Source of the DNA: Cycas panzhihuaensis
Lineage: Eukaryota > Cycadophyta
NCBI GenBank assembly: GCA_023213395.1
Contig: CM041465.1
Coordinates: forward strand, 243,233,741 to 243,297,740
DNA length: 64,000 nt
Direction: 5' to 3'
A model generated the notes under the pieces. The model ran no database searches. It worked only from the letters and a program-made list of their open reading frames with translations, and was not told the origin of the DNA. A program made the translations under genes and the position numbers. Positions within the stretch are counted from its first letter, which is position 1. Each line of letters opens with the position of its first letter. Of the stretch, positions 1 through 11,250 are shown one piece after another.

Positions 1-1650
1 ATGTTTCTTGCTTGTTCCTCGAACTCGTTGGTGGCTTCGATGAAACACCAAATAGGCAACTAGTAGACCGCTCCGAAACATCTCACAATTTCAAGGGGAT
101 ACTCAGAAGTTTTAACATTGATCCCAATGAATCAAAGGTAGCTCTACATAATTGCTCTTTCCCTCACATAAAGGTCGATAGCACTAATATTACAAATACT
201 AGAATGATGATCAATGGCTATTTAATTTCTTTATTTAGTAGGTACTCTCCAAGTGCTTTATGCAGTTGATCATGTCTTGGTCAAGGAGAAATAATAGCCA
301 AGTTTGGTTCCTTCAAAGGGAGATTCAAAGTTGGTGTTGTTCTGGTGAGGATGGCCACTAGATGAGCAATAGAATGTCACATGAATTTTTCATCCATATC
401 ATATGAATTTTGCATCAGAAACTATTCTGGGAGAAGTTAGAATTTATTATGTTCAGGTATTTATTAGTCCTAGTTCGACATGGTTTATGTGTCATTAGCT
501 AACCCTCTCTAACCCTGCCTTTGGACTCGTATCCTGTTCATACATAATCAATAGAGGCATTTTCAACATATATTACTACATCTCTAATAGCATGCTCCTA
601 CTCCCTCTTTCCCTTCATGAGTTATCAAATTTGGTGCTTCTCGATCCTTAGTTTCTATGGAGGGTGAAGGACGAAATACAATCAATTTTTCCACTTAAGT
701 GGTTTTCGCTTCTTTTCATTCTTGTTTCTAACTCTTTCCTAGGTAGTTCCTAATGCTTGGCACTTCCTATACTTTATGGGTACAACATCAACTGATTTTC
801 TCATGATCAAGTCACAACCTAATATTTCTAACCATACTATGTCAACTGTTCATATTTCATTCATTTCATCAATATGCTCCCATCAAGTAAGGTAGCTAAT
901 AAGTCATCGAAAGATTCATGCAAATAATAAAATGGTCAATATTACTCATTCTAAAGTGTCCCATGGTGATCCAATACCTATTAAAGATAATTATATAAGA
1001 ACCATGGGGAGAGAAATGATTAAATATTCCTATACCAAAATCCTAGTAAATGGAATAATTAGGAAATTTTGAGATCACTCGAAAAGAATGTGGAGAAAAA
1101 TTGAAACAAAATGGTTCTTCCTACTGAAGAAAAAAAAAGGGTGCCACTTCCCACCAAAATCTTGGTTCTCGTAATAGTTGCATTCTTCTGTGTAAGAAAA
1201 AGACTTGGAGAGAGAAAATTTTTATAGATCTGAAAGAGTATGCTTAGGCAGTTTATTTGCTAAGCATAGCAAAATGAAGAGAGATTTATATCATTTAAAA
1301 TCCTTATTATTACTAAAGAGGAGGAACGGAAAGAACTGAAATATTCCTGCTTAAACAATAAGTCTTATTGTTGGTAATATAAATCTCTATAGCAATTCAA
1401 CTCATTGTTTCGAATCCCCTTATTGTAATACTAGGAAGACAAGAATCAAAGGGATCAGACTACCTACTCATTATTCAGAGGTCAATCATAGGACATTGAA
1501 AGTTATGGTATCTTATGGACCTGACATAGGTCACATCCCTCATGACATGAGATCGAAAGATCCAAACCTTCCCCTTTGAAGTAGGAATGAATGTGGCCAA
1601 AACATATAAGAATTCATTAGCGTGCTCATAGATAGACTTTGTATCTATTC
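1..1650. other. Unresolved sequence at left edge
   Basis: No convincing coding domain was found on either strand. By position it should belong to the pol region or 3' end of Copia K1, because K1 integrase sequence lies immediately to the right on the minus strand. I could not recognise reverse transcriptase or RNase H motifs here, so it may instead be a diverged spacer or another insertion. The short ORFs present show no family signature. Confidence 0.3.
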
Positions 1651-2274
1651 ATCCACGTATCTATAGACTTGAACTTTTCTCTAAGGATAACATCATGGAT
1701 ATACACAACCTTTTGTGTTTCAAGGTTATAAATCTTATACCCTTTAATACCATCACCACAGCCAATGCAAATAGTCTTTTATACTTTGAAATTAAGCTTA
1801 GTCCTTTATTGTCTAGGAACATGCATAAAATCTTTATAACCAAAAACTCTAAGATGACCAAGAGATGGTTTCTTACTAGATCACACTTCTTTAGGTGTTT
1901 TGTATACTAAGGTAGTTTTTGGTAATTTGTTTATTAGGTAGCTTGTAGTCATCACAGCCTTAGCCCAAAATTTCTTCTCTAATCCAATAGCACTGAGTAT
2001 ACTCCTTGATCTCTCCAGTAAGGTCATATTCATTCTTTCATCAACTCTATTCTTCTATGGCATATAGGGAATTATCTTTTGGCTTGATATCCCACACTGC
2101 TTGCAAGGCTGCTCAAACTCCTTTGAGCAAAACTTGCCTCTATTATTAGTCCTTAGTACCTTGATCTACCTATCACTATGATTCTCAACCAAGGCCTTGA
2201 ATTCTTTGATTTTATTGAAGACTTTAGATTTTTGCCTGAGAAATTATAGGCATGTATTTCTTGAGAAATCATCT
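1650..2274 (-). pseudogene. Copia K1 integrase, C-terminal part (broken)
   Basis: Minus-strand translation gives the distal half of a Ty1/Copia integrase. It has a degenerate RTDNGGEF-type block, a CKQCGI block, an ERMN block (multimer arginine region), and then the FGY...GIKGYKIYN...KVVY block typical of the end of Copia integrase. Many stops interrupt it. The reading is continuous, across Gypsy A, with sequence at 22130-22420 on the same strand, so this is one integrase gene split by an insertion. The 5 bp CATCT at 2270-2274 is the left copy of the target-site duplication of A. Confidence 0.75.
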
Positions 2275-5003
2275 TAGAATCGCATCTACGGGATGGTCTT
2301 CTATGCTTAGAAGGAAATAACTAGCTAAGGTACAGTCGGGCTATAGATGGGATCCTAATGGCAAGAAAGAACACCACACAGGGCATCCATGCACCAGAGC
2401 ACAAATTTGGGACCCACGAATGGTACCCAATTTCCTTAGGGTAATCTTCAGAAAGAGGATGCAAGGTGAGGCCTTGGGTCATCCTAAAGAAGTAGGCCCA
2501 CCTACCCCTTGGATGGCCAGGAAGAGGAAGAGGGACTCTAGGAGGTTGCATCTTCTCATAGGAGGGAGAAGGCGATGCGTGAATAGGTGCGTGAGAGATG
2601 CAATGACCTAACTCAAACGAAAGAGAGATGTCGGTTAGGATTAAGTTGTTGTGTGATAAGTAAAGCAAGTGCGCTAAAAGAACCAAATGTGAGTCTAGGG
2701 ACGAATGGTCCAACATGTGGGCTAGATGGGGCTCAAGGGGTATGCAGCTCACTCCTAAGTCCTATCTACACATAAGGTGAATGACTACAGAAAAGAATTT
2801 ATAAATGCAAAAAAGTGTGTTCATTCCTTTTTTATTTCCTATGTGGCTTTAACATGTGAAGTTTGCATAAAAGCACAACAAAAAAAGACAAAGAAGGGAG
2901 AAGGAATACCTAAGAGAGAAGCGTAGTTAAAATGTCATGCCCTTCCGCTCCTTTCACACTCGTCCACTTGAACTCTCTGTGCAGGTGTGGGGCTAGTTAA
3001 CGATGGTTGCCGGAAATGGATGAGGGGATACCTTACCTTCCCCGATATGTGAAAGCAAAGTAACAAAAAAAAACACAAAGAAGGAACCAAAAGCACTACT
3101 AGCTAGGGACTCACCTATCAAAGAAGTCCACCTCTTTCATACTTTCGCTACCGCAAACCTGCCAATCACAGAATAAAGGTTTCTCCCTCCCAAAGGAGGG
3201 GGCTACCAAGTATGCCTAATATGTATATAAATACAAGAGATAGCTAATAAATCAAGCTAAAAGTAATGCACTCAACTCCAAAACCACCAAGTAAAACTCA
3301 AATCTAAGCAGCACCAAGCAACAACTAAGATAAGGAGGTTAACCTCGGAATGGCTAACCTACCTGCAAGTACCTCCACGTAGCCTCAACAAAAAAAAAAT
3401 AGAGTATGATGGATGTTCAGGACAACAAGTAGAAAAGATAATAAGCCAATAGAATGGTGCACAGGTAGACCTAAGAGACAAAATGCTACGGGCAGTAAAT
3501 CATCATGTTGGGGCAAGCCGAGGATCAAAAACCAAACTGGGATGGGTTTGGGGGCTTATGAGATGCCCAAAACCTGAGAGTGTATGTCTAAAACCAATGT
3601 GGTAAGGGCTACCAACACTGTTTTCATAACTGAAAATAGCCTCTCACTATCCCTAGCCCAACTTCAGAGAGAGGCATGGAGTGGAAGAGGAAGGAAGGGA
3701 AGGGTAAACCCTTGGGGAGAAGGCCAACAAGGGGACAGATCTTGCCTTTCTCCCTTTGCCCAACCTTATGCAGCCCACTTACATAGCCACCCTAGAGTGA
3801 GCTTGCGAGAGAAGAGAGGGGAAATACTGCAAAATAGGGAGCAAAAGGCAAGCTTCTTTGAAATGAAAGGAGAGGAGCAAAGATTGACCCAAAACTTCTC
3901 ATAAAGGAAAGGAAAAAAACAAGAAAACCTAAAGGACTTTGAAGGAGTACCTATAAGGCAGAAGGAGGGAGCCTTATTCTACCAAAAATTAGAGGAAAAA
4001 ACTTGTGTTAAGCAGGCTTTTTAGACCTAGGTTGAAGGGGAGGCAAATGTGGATGTCGCTCTTAGTTCCTGGAGTTTGCTTGTTGATACGCTATGAATAC
4101 TCTTCTTCCATGAAATAGACCTGTAAAAAGAAGCTTGGAGTTGCTAGAGAAGGGCCTGAGATGCAGTAGATGCACCTATGGAAGAGGAGCTAGAGCAGAG
4201 GAGCAAATCTTAAGGAGGTTGCAGAGTGAGAGATGGAGTAGAGAGCAAAAAATGAGTGAAGAAGAGGAGCAAATAGATTCATTTTTAGGTTTTATACTCA
4301 CCCTAACCCTAAATAAATGTTTAGGGTTACGGTGGGGGCAAGTACTCGAGGACGCCACATGGCAATTCCATAAAAAGAGTAGGAATCACAAAGGCAGTTT
4401 AAAAAAATAAGTTTAAACAGTCGCACCACGACAAACTTCGTAGTACCGCAGCAAACTTTGGGGTACCATGGAAAACTTTGCAGTATCTCTTAATTTGCAG
4501 TGGTGTGGGACCAAAATCTAAAATAAAGATAGAACCAAGGCCTAGAGCCAAACATAGGGGTGTGCAGAGGCCCGCAGGCAGGGAGCTCATGCCTAGGTGG
4601 CTGGCAAGTAGCCGAAAGAGAGAGACGAGTCTCAAGGAGGTCCTATCGCACCTTGAAAGGGACTCAAAGTGGTGAGAGGAGTGTTGGTGCGAGTGGATCG
4701 TGACCAACAACAATATTTGAGGAGTTATGGAGGTGTTGCGGGTAGCTAAGTGCCATATGGGGTGCATGACTCATTGAGATGTGCCCCATGGTGGGTCATC
4801 ATAGGCTAAATAGTGTGCGACAGGCATAAGCAATGTGATCAAGCAGAGAAGGCAATGCGATCACACAAATGGCAAGCAAGCGTGTATTAAACAACACTCT
4901 AAACAACTTCTACTAAGCGATAGCGAGGATGAAGGTGAGAAGTGTATACCAGTGCTTACCTGAGTTGACTTATCTCAAGTCCATTCCTGGTAGCTAGGAA
5001 ACA
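2275..5003 (-). repeat. 3' LTR of Gypsy A
   Basis: This 2.73 kb stretch is repeated at 13745-13927 plus 19602-22129 with many point differences. On the minus strand it begins TGTTTCCTAGC, close to the start of the Gypsy B LTR (TGTTTCCCGGC), and ends at the former terminal CA, now TA, at 2275. The short ORFs inside are not shared in frame between the two LTR copies and I do not call them genes. A purine-rich tract read on the minus strand at 5004-5012 (AAGGGGGCAG) adjoins the LTR and is the likely polypurine tract. Confidence 0.88.
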
Positions 5004-5389
5004 CTGCCCCCTTGGTAGCAGAGCCTCATTACTCGGAAGTGTGGTATGATGGCGAATGCTAACAACTAAAAACTATTAGTAGCACATGTGTATATATATA
5101 AATCATGAACAGAATATAGACCAAGGGTGTCAGCGAATATCGTGGTGGAACGTGTGGACAAGGGAGACAGAGACTAGGACAACATAGGGGCTGCCTATGT
5201 GTCGTCTGGAAGTCAACCTGGAGATGAAAGGAATGAAAAAAGGGGAATACCCCCATCGGTAAAATACAATGGATAATGTAAGGACAACCAATAGACTAGA
5301 CAAATAAGCTGGGAGAAAGGCAGCTAGAGACTTGGGCAATAGGCAGGCCAAGCAAGTCTCTCAAAGGTGGTCACTGAGGAGAGGGAGGC
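5004..5389. other. Spacer between 3' LTR and second RNase H in A
   Basis: Contains the putative polypurine tract next to the LTR and a short AT-rich stretch (TGTATATATATAAATC near 5088). The last bases overlap the degraded C-terminal tail of the RNase H. No other feature seen. Confidence 0.4.
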
Positions 5390-5909
5390 GACGCTCAAGG
5401 ATGAGGCAAACGAGGTTATCAGGCTCAGCATTGAGGGCTCAGGGAATATGGTGAACGTCAACAAACTAGAAGCGAGCCAATAGTGACCTTGCGGTCGATG
5501 CTAGGGCTCTCAAGCATGGGCACCACACCTGGTAGACCTGGGTGAGATGAGACACCACCACTTGGGAGTCACAAAGAAGGATGACGGGTCTGTGATGGAA
5601 ACGTAATGCATCAGTGAGGGCTTCAATAATGGCTATGTACTTAGTTTCGTTATTGGTTGCCTCAGGAAGGAAGATTCCAAAGTGTAGGCAATCATGCCCA
5701 AAGGAATCATAGAGTATCCACGCGGTGGCGGAAGGACTAGGATTACCGTGGCTTTCGCCATTGGTGAAAATGAAAAGAGCCATAAGTGAGAATGACTTCT
5801 CTGCTGAAAGAAGTGTAATGAAACTGAAGAAAGAGGTGAGAAGAGGACTTGTGTGGCTAGTAATGATGGCCGTGAAGGGGTATGAGGGCTTGGCAATGAG
5901 GTGACCCAA
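5390..5909 (-). pseudogene. Second (aRNH-type) RNase H of Gypsy A
   Basis: The 147-residue ORF at 5466-5909 contains, from its internal Met near 5783, an RNase H fold: a first strand ending FIFTN, then SHGNPSPSATAWIL, an ATNNE...KY block, an IEALTDALRFH helix and LLCDSQVVVSHL. The matching domain in Gypsy B has aspartate and glutamate where this copy has N (FIFTN) and K (NNETKY), so two catalytic acids are lost. A stop follows LLARF; the final ALNAE-type segment with the last aspartate lies further down, to about 5390. Archaeal/plant-like second RNase H domains are known in Tat-lineage Gypsy elements. Here it sits next to the 3' LTR, far from RT. Confidence 0.8.
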
Positions 5910-7037
5910 AGGTAGGGAAGGTTACCCCACCAATAGGGAAGAAAATGGTAGAAAAAGGGGCCTCCAGGGCACCCAAACTAGCTTAAGGAAGCACAAAGAG
6001 GTGCCTGACCAGAGGAGACACTCCCTATGGGAGTGCCAAGAGTAAAAATGGGCTGCAAAAATGAGTCCAAGGTGGCGAAATGAGCTAAACGACTATAAAC
6101 TCGGGCATGCATGGGAGTGGCATGTAAAACGAGACAAGGGGGCTTCGGCAAAAATGAGCCATTTGGGACGTCATTAATACACTAAGAGAAATAGATCAAA
6201 AGGAGATTGCGGGGATGGAAAGAGGAACTGGGCCAGAAAGCAATGTTGGCTAGGGAAAAAATGCAGTCTGGAAGGTTGCCTCGAAGGCAAAAAAGGGGGA
6301 AGTGCCCAACGGGGACCCTGCCTATATAAGGAAACTTGAATGAAAAAGATTTCATTCTCATGAGCTCTCATACAAAATCTAGAGCTCGTTCCTTATGCTG
6401 CGGAGTACTACCGCACTTCTGGGACACGCAGCGAGAGATCTGACTATTGGATCAGAGCGAGGAGGTAGCCAGCATGATCGGGAGAGCGAGATAATGACCA
6501 CGCGACCTGATCCAGTGAGTGGATCGCCAAAACCCCTCCTGAAATAGCACTTCAATTTTAATACTTTTTTGTGAATTTTTAATGTAATTTTGGGCCCCAT
6601 AAGGGTGAAAAATGACCTCTCGGGGTCTAAATTGGACCCAGAGAGGGGCGGGACTAGGGCATTAGGCAGCCCTGGTCCCGGTGAGCCTGACTGTGGCCCA
6701 CCACAAGGAAAATTTTTTGGGGTTTTTGGGTTTGAGAACCCCTCTTTTATGGGGGTGAAATTCGCACTGCAGTGAAGATCGCAGTGCCGCGATCTTTGCA
6801 GTGGGACGATCGCCGGACCCCGCCTAAACTCCATGGTATCGCAGAATTTAGTGTAGGGCAGAGACAGAACCCTTGAAAAATGGAAAGGACGCACCAAGGG
6901 GCCCCAAGTCTTGACCAAATGAAGCTGAGGAAGAGCCCTGAGAGGCCAAGAGCAAGTGTTGGCTATAGATTGACGTATTTGGTGGCATTTTGTAGGTTGT
7001 GACCGCAGTGGAGAACCACGAGAACGTCAGTATAGTG
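5910..7037. other. Spacer with promoter of the antisense gene in A
   Basis: Non-coding by eye. It holds the TATA box of the antisense PMD gene (separate entry) and a GC-rich, hairpin-prone stretch around 6590-6820 that corresponds to 51890-52160 in Gypsy B. ORFs here on both strands are not shared with B in frame. Confidence 0.5.
6321..6331 (+). promoter_or_regulatory. TATA box of antisense PMD gene, copy A
   Basis: CCTATATAAGGAAA on the plus strand, about 0.7 kb upstream of the PMD reading frame and in its orientation. The same string occurs at the equivalent place in Gypsy B (52411-52420, minus strand), although much of the surrounding sequence has diverged. Promoter function is inferred. 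Confidence 0.55.
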
Positions 7038-8837
7038 ATGTTGAGTTTTGTTGAGATGATGATGAGGGAGGATAAGGGAGTCTTATGAAGATGTGGCTTG
7101 TGGAAGATCATGACGATGCCTCAGTATATGTCAGACCAGAGGCTATTAGTGGATATCGTATCGCATTGGGACAGGCAGAGACATGTGTTTCATCTACCCT
7201 AAGTAGGGGATATTATAGTGACACCCAGGGACATTCAGCAGATCTTAGGAGTGCCAGTGACAGGGAGACCAGCCTTGCTAGGAGTATTACCTAGTAACAA
7301 GATGGCCCATCAAGAGGCAGCTATGTTTTTTACAGGTTAGGATAGGTGGGAGAGGCGAGGAGTACCTCTGCAGAGCATGGTACTATTTGGGATTCCTCAT
7401 GTGAGGAAGTTGATTACATTATGTATTTTATTCCAGATTTCCCAGAAACAGAACTATAGAGACATCCCAGGTGGTTGGATCAATGCGGTACAGAGGTGCG
7501 AGGCTGGGGAGCGATTGGATTGGGCCACCTCATAGCGGCGAACCTTGTTGCTCAGCTGGATGCCATCAGGGTGGCAGGCAGAGGTGGATTGCCGTATAGC
7601 ACATTACTGCAGTGCTAGTTCTTTGATTATTTTGCAGCATTGGCACCACCAGGGGGACCACACCCTATATCAGAGTGGGCAACCATGGTATATAGATGGC
7701 ATACCCAGTTCATTGGAGTAGAGGACCAGGCACATGTCAGGAGGCATGTGGATGCCACATCACTAGATCTCCTTACCATTATTGACTACACCTCAGATCC
7801 TTACAGATCAATGAGATGGGATAGTGACGAGGAGGCAGGAGTGGTAGGGGATGCCCCCAGAGACAATGACAATGACGATGGGGGAGATAGGGCTAGTCCA
7901 TCGCGATCTATAGAGGAGGTAGGGCTATTAGGGACTATTGAGGCAATGAGGGGGCCTATGATATAAGCTTGGAGGTTGAGGATCATGGAGAGACCCAGGG
8001 GGACAGCTCTACCAGTAGAGGGAGGGACGCAGGCTCTGACAGCGAAGGTAGTTGCAGAGGAGGTGCCAGAGGAGGAGGTACCATCAGTTGGTGGAGAGCC
8101 AAGGGCAGACACCATCACACAGGCAGATGAGCTGGTGACCGCAGTAGGTGAGGCTTTATTTTCCTCATTGTTTGATAGCCAGATGCCCACACGCTTTGAT
8201 TTGGTTTCGGTTTAGTATATGACTGGATATATACTAACATATGGCATGTTGGGTTTGCAGGTACCGCAGAGATCCGATGATTGGTGAGGCTATGATGAGG
8301 GAGATGTTCCCTTAGGTGTACGCAAAGGGGCAACCACCTATCCAGGCTGAGGATGCACCCAGATTGGCATGTGCCCATATGGAAGCATTTGCCCCATTAG
8401 CGAGGGTGAGGGATATATAGGCTATGGAGTCCCAGGAGCACGTAGCATTCTAGGGATAGCTACAGCGAGAGCTAGACGAGGCTTAGAGCGAGCATGATAT
8501 ATTACAGAGTCACATATAGACTCTAGAGGCTTAAGGAGGAGCAGGCAGAGATGTTGAGAGCCAAATTTAGATGGCAATCCTAGAGGAGCATCTCCGAGGA
8601 GTGGAGAGTGAGAGAGATCGTATCTAGGCCTGATACGATCAGCTGGTGGATCAGGTGGCGTCAAGGTCGATCCAAAGTAGGGCACATACATATACAGTGG
8701 TGATGACACCGAGGACGCCATGCGATGAGGGGAGCAAGGTAGGGAGATCCCAGAGGCTACGGAGGAGCCTAGGAGGCATATGGTCCCCAAGAGAGGGATC
8801 ACACCGACCAGGAGGTGATGCCCCCGGAGAGGGGTAA
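7038..8837 (+). pseudogene. Antisense plant mobile domain (PMD) gene of Gypsy A
   Basis: Lies opposite to the element's gag-pol. Reading from the ATG at 7038, the protein passes through an SDQRLLVDIVSHWD block, RHVFHLP, GDIIVTPRDIQQILGVPVTG (the FHLP...G(E/D).T.T..D...LG(L/V)P core of the plant mobile domain, about 7140-7280), a QKQNYRDIPGGW block, and DPYRSMRWDSDEE near 7800. It ends in a charged coiled-coil-like tail with SLGGIWSP near 8780. In-frame stops (TGA 7086, TAA after FHLP, TAG after FFTG) and at least one frameshift make it a pseudogene. A conserved intron lies at 8148-8260. Gypsy B has the same gene in the same relative place. Function of the product is unknown; cellular PMD proteins act in silencing and genome stability. 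Confidence 0.78.
8148..8260 (+). other. Intron in antisense PMD gene, copy A
   Basis: Starts GTGAGG after GCAGTAG, contains TACTAAC at 8232-8238 as a branch-point candidate, and ends TTTGCAG. Gypsy B has an intron of nearly the same length (109 against 113 bp) at the same place with GTGAG and GGCAG borders. The flanking exons are conserved while the intron interior has diverged. Confidence 0.7.
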
Positions 8838-9473
8838 CAGTAGTATAGCATTCATGTATTTGATTTTTGACAGGAGAAAGCATGAGCCTCTAGGGGGTCA
8901 TATATATAGAGTCATATGATTGTACCCCCTTGCAAGGACACCAACTTCCCATAGAGGATGTATCATGCCATATGTACGACAAGATATATGATTTTGATGT
9001 ATATATATAGACAGGGTAATTGGCACCCCATTTTGATATGTATGTTTTGTTATGTATGATATAGATATTTTGTTATGATATTTGTTTAAGATGCACGTAT
9101 TTCCTTTCATGCAAGGCCATATACCTAACAGGAGCACACATGACCACCATGAGTAGAAGTGATAAACATATGTGGGGTTAGGAAATAGGATGACACGCAT
9201 GTCCACGGAGGCGCATAGAAGGGTATGCAAAGGAAATATCGAGCAAGAGGGGGAGTAACAATACTCTAGAGCGTCGTCCTAATTGGGGGATGTCCAAATA
9301 GGAGGACAAGGTCCCAAAGGAAATGGGAACACAGGTTCCATGGGAGGAACCAGAAGGAGATGAAGAAGACCATCCTAAGTCGTCATTCCACCCGTGGTTG
9401 GGAGAAACAGGAACGAACTTAAGATGGTAGTTTAGGCTCATTTCAGAGCATGGGGAAGGGATCACTGAGAGGA
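8838..9473. other. Spacer between antisense gene and integrase end in A
   Basis: No ORF of interest. A block near 8870-8960 (GGAGAAAGCATG, and ATATGATTGTACCCCCTTGC) is shared with 49720-49810 of Gypsy B and may be the 3' untranslated end of the antisense transcript or a cis signal. The rest is AT-rich with a few tandem TA steps near 9000. Confidence 0.4.
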
Positions 9474-9845
9474 TCATGCATAAAATTTCTTAAGGAATTT
9501 TCTGTTGATAGCCTTCTCAAATTCCAGGCCTTCCAAGGTAGCGATCCTATAAGCACCGTTATCGAGGCTCTCGAGAATGACGAAGGGACTGATCCATTAA
9601 GGCCTAAATTTGGTTAGGCGATCATAGAGATATTCCAGCTTGAGGACATGGTCCCCAGGAAACAAAGGATGAGAATGAAGATGTTTATCGTAGGTCCTTT
9701 ATAAGTGAGCTTTGGATGCTAGGTTAGCCTGGTAGGCAGCTAAGCATCTCTCATCCAAAGCTTCAAGGTCCAGGAGGCAAGCCTAGTGGATCGACTCCTC
9801 ATCTATGAGACCCCAAAGAGAAACATACAAGGAGGGAATCTCAAC
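9474..9845 (-). pseudogene. Integrase C-terminus of Gypsy A (after pol deletion)
   Basis: Minus-strand reading VEIPSLYVSLWGLIDEESIH, then DLEALDERCLAAYQANLASK, FPGDHVLKLEYL and FLKKFYA before the stop at 9474-9476. It matches the last ~125 residues of the integrase of Gypsy B (48770-49149). Upstream it joins directly to the protease-RT linker (FEDDEALIKHLAG), so RT, RNase H and the catalytic core of integrase are absent. The junction is near 9838-9850. Confidence 0.82.
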
Positions 9846-11250
9846 TAGGTAAGGCGCAAAGCCTGCTAAGTGCTTAATCAAGGCTTCATCATCTTCAAAG
9901 TAATCCACCTCATAGATGACCTTACTTTGAATAGATGAAGTGTAGGAAGAAGTGGGGACAATAGGACCGTGATGGTCATCAGGTTATCTAACCTCCTCAG
10001 GAGACTCTAGGCGAGAGTCTCGAAGGGGCTCCTCAGAAGGATCGAAAGAGAGTTCCTCGAAGCCATCACCTACGGGAGGTTATGAAGAGGAAGAACCAAC
10101 TGCAGATGAGTCTGTGAGCAATGACATATGACACAAAGGAGTGACTAGTCTCACTAATGAAAGAGGTTGTAGGTGGGGATCTAGAATAAGATAGGTGCAT
10201 CCTACTAGTGCGAAGGAAAGAAATGGGATGAAGACAATCCTCATCCTCATCGTGAGACTCATCGTCACTAAATGAGACGAGGTACCCGTAGCTCCCAACA
10301 CCAATGGGAGTGAAGCATATGAGACTAAGAGAAGAAGTTGTAGGGTCTTCTTCGATGTCAAATAGATTGGGTATACTAATGGAGCAAGCCAAGGCGTGAG
10401 TAGAAGGGCCTTTACTCCCCTTCGACTGGCCATGACTTGCTTGAGTGGATGGTCTGATTTGTTTCGTGGGTGGTCACTCGTAGGAGATAACTTTCATTTT
10501 CCCATTATGGACAAACTTGAGTTGCCCCCAATAGGTGGAACACATGGCTCCCATTTGGTTAAGCCATGGTCGACCCAAGAAGAGGTTGTAATCAACGTCC
10601 ACATCAAGGACAATGATGTCAGCGAGGACGGTCTTATCCTTGAGTGTGAGAGGTATAGAGACGGACCCCAAAGGAGTTTTCTCACTACCATCATAGCCTT
10701 AACATCGCCATGGAATGGGTTCCAAAATGAAAATGTCGAGCTCTTGCATGACACATAAGGGAATAGCGTTAACAGAAGAACCGTTGTCAACGACAGTCCT
10801 TCGCAAGGTACAATCGGGTGTGTCTATGGTGATGGTGAAAGGGAAGTTCCATTGGCGCTCCCTTCCACTGACTAGAGGAAGACCTTTAAGATCAAAGTAG
10901 ATGATAGGTTCATGACTCTGGGCAATGCCCAAAGCGTGGATAGGTGCGTCGTTCAACCCTAAAGCTTCTAAAAGGAGCGTTCATTGCTTTGGATAGCTTT
11001 TCAAGACATCCATGATGGACATCCCAGCGGCCATGGTGTGAAGCTCTTCATCTATAGAAAATGGCTTACCCTTCCCTATGGGTTGGGTAAGGGCTCTCCT
11101 AAAGTTGAAGCGACTAGGGCAGATGGAAACATTCTTGGGAAGCAAAGGAATCTCTGGAGGAATAGCTTCCTGGGGAGGATTAAGGTGTGATGTAGATGTA
11201 GAGATGCTAGTTGCCTCTTTTACAGCTTGAGACCGAGTTAGGGCATACAA
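9846..11250 (-). pseudogene. Protease and downstream linker of Gypsy A
   Basis: Order on the minus strand: TLRRTVVDNGSSVNAIP (retropepsin active-site region, DNG in place of the usual DTG/DSG/DGG, about 10770-10840), VDYNLFLGRPWLNQMGA (protease flap/C-terminal block, about 10520-10600), PIGVGSYGYLVSFSDDES (acidic linker) and VDYFEDDEALIKHLAG at the deletion junction. All have co-linear partners in Gypsy B at 45200-46220. Stops and frameshifts split the reading. Where B has an in-frame TGA between protease and RT, A has CAA. Confidence 0.82.

Noticed and set aside
4135-4767. ORFs on both strands in the 3' LTR of A
   Set aside because: The partner LTR at 21207-21839 does not keep the same frames; LTR sequence is not expected to code.
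6379-6918. 179-codon minus-strand ORF in the A spacer
   Set aside because: No counterpart frame in B; overlaps the hairpin-rich antisense 5' region.
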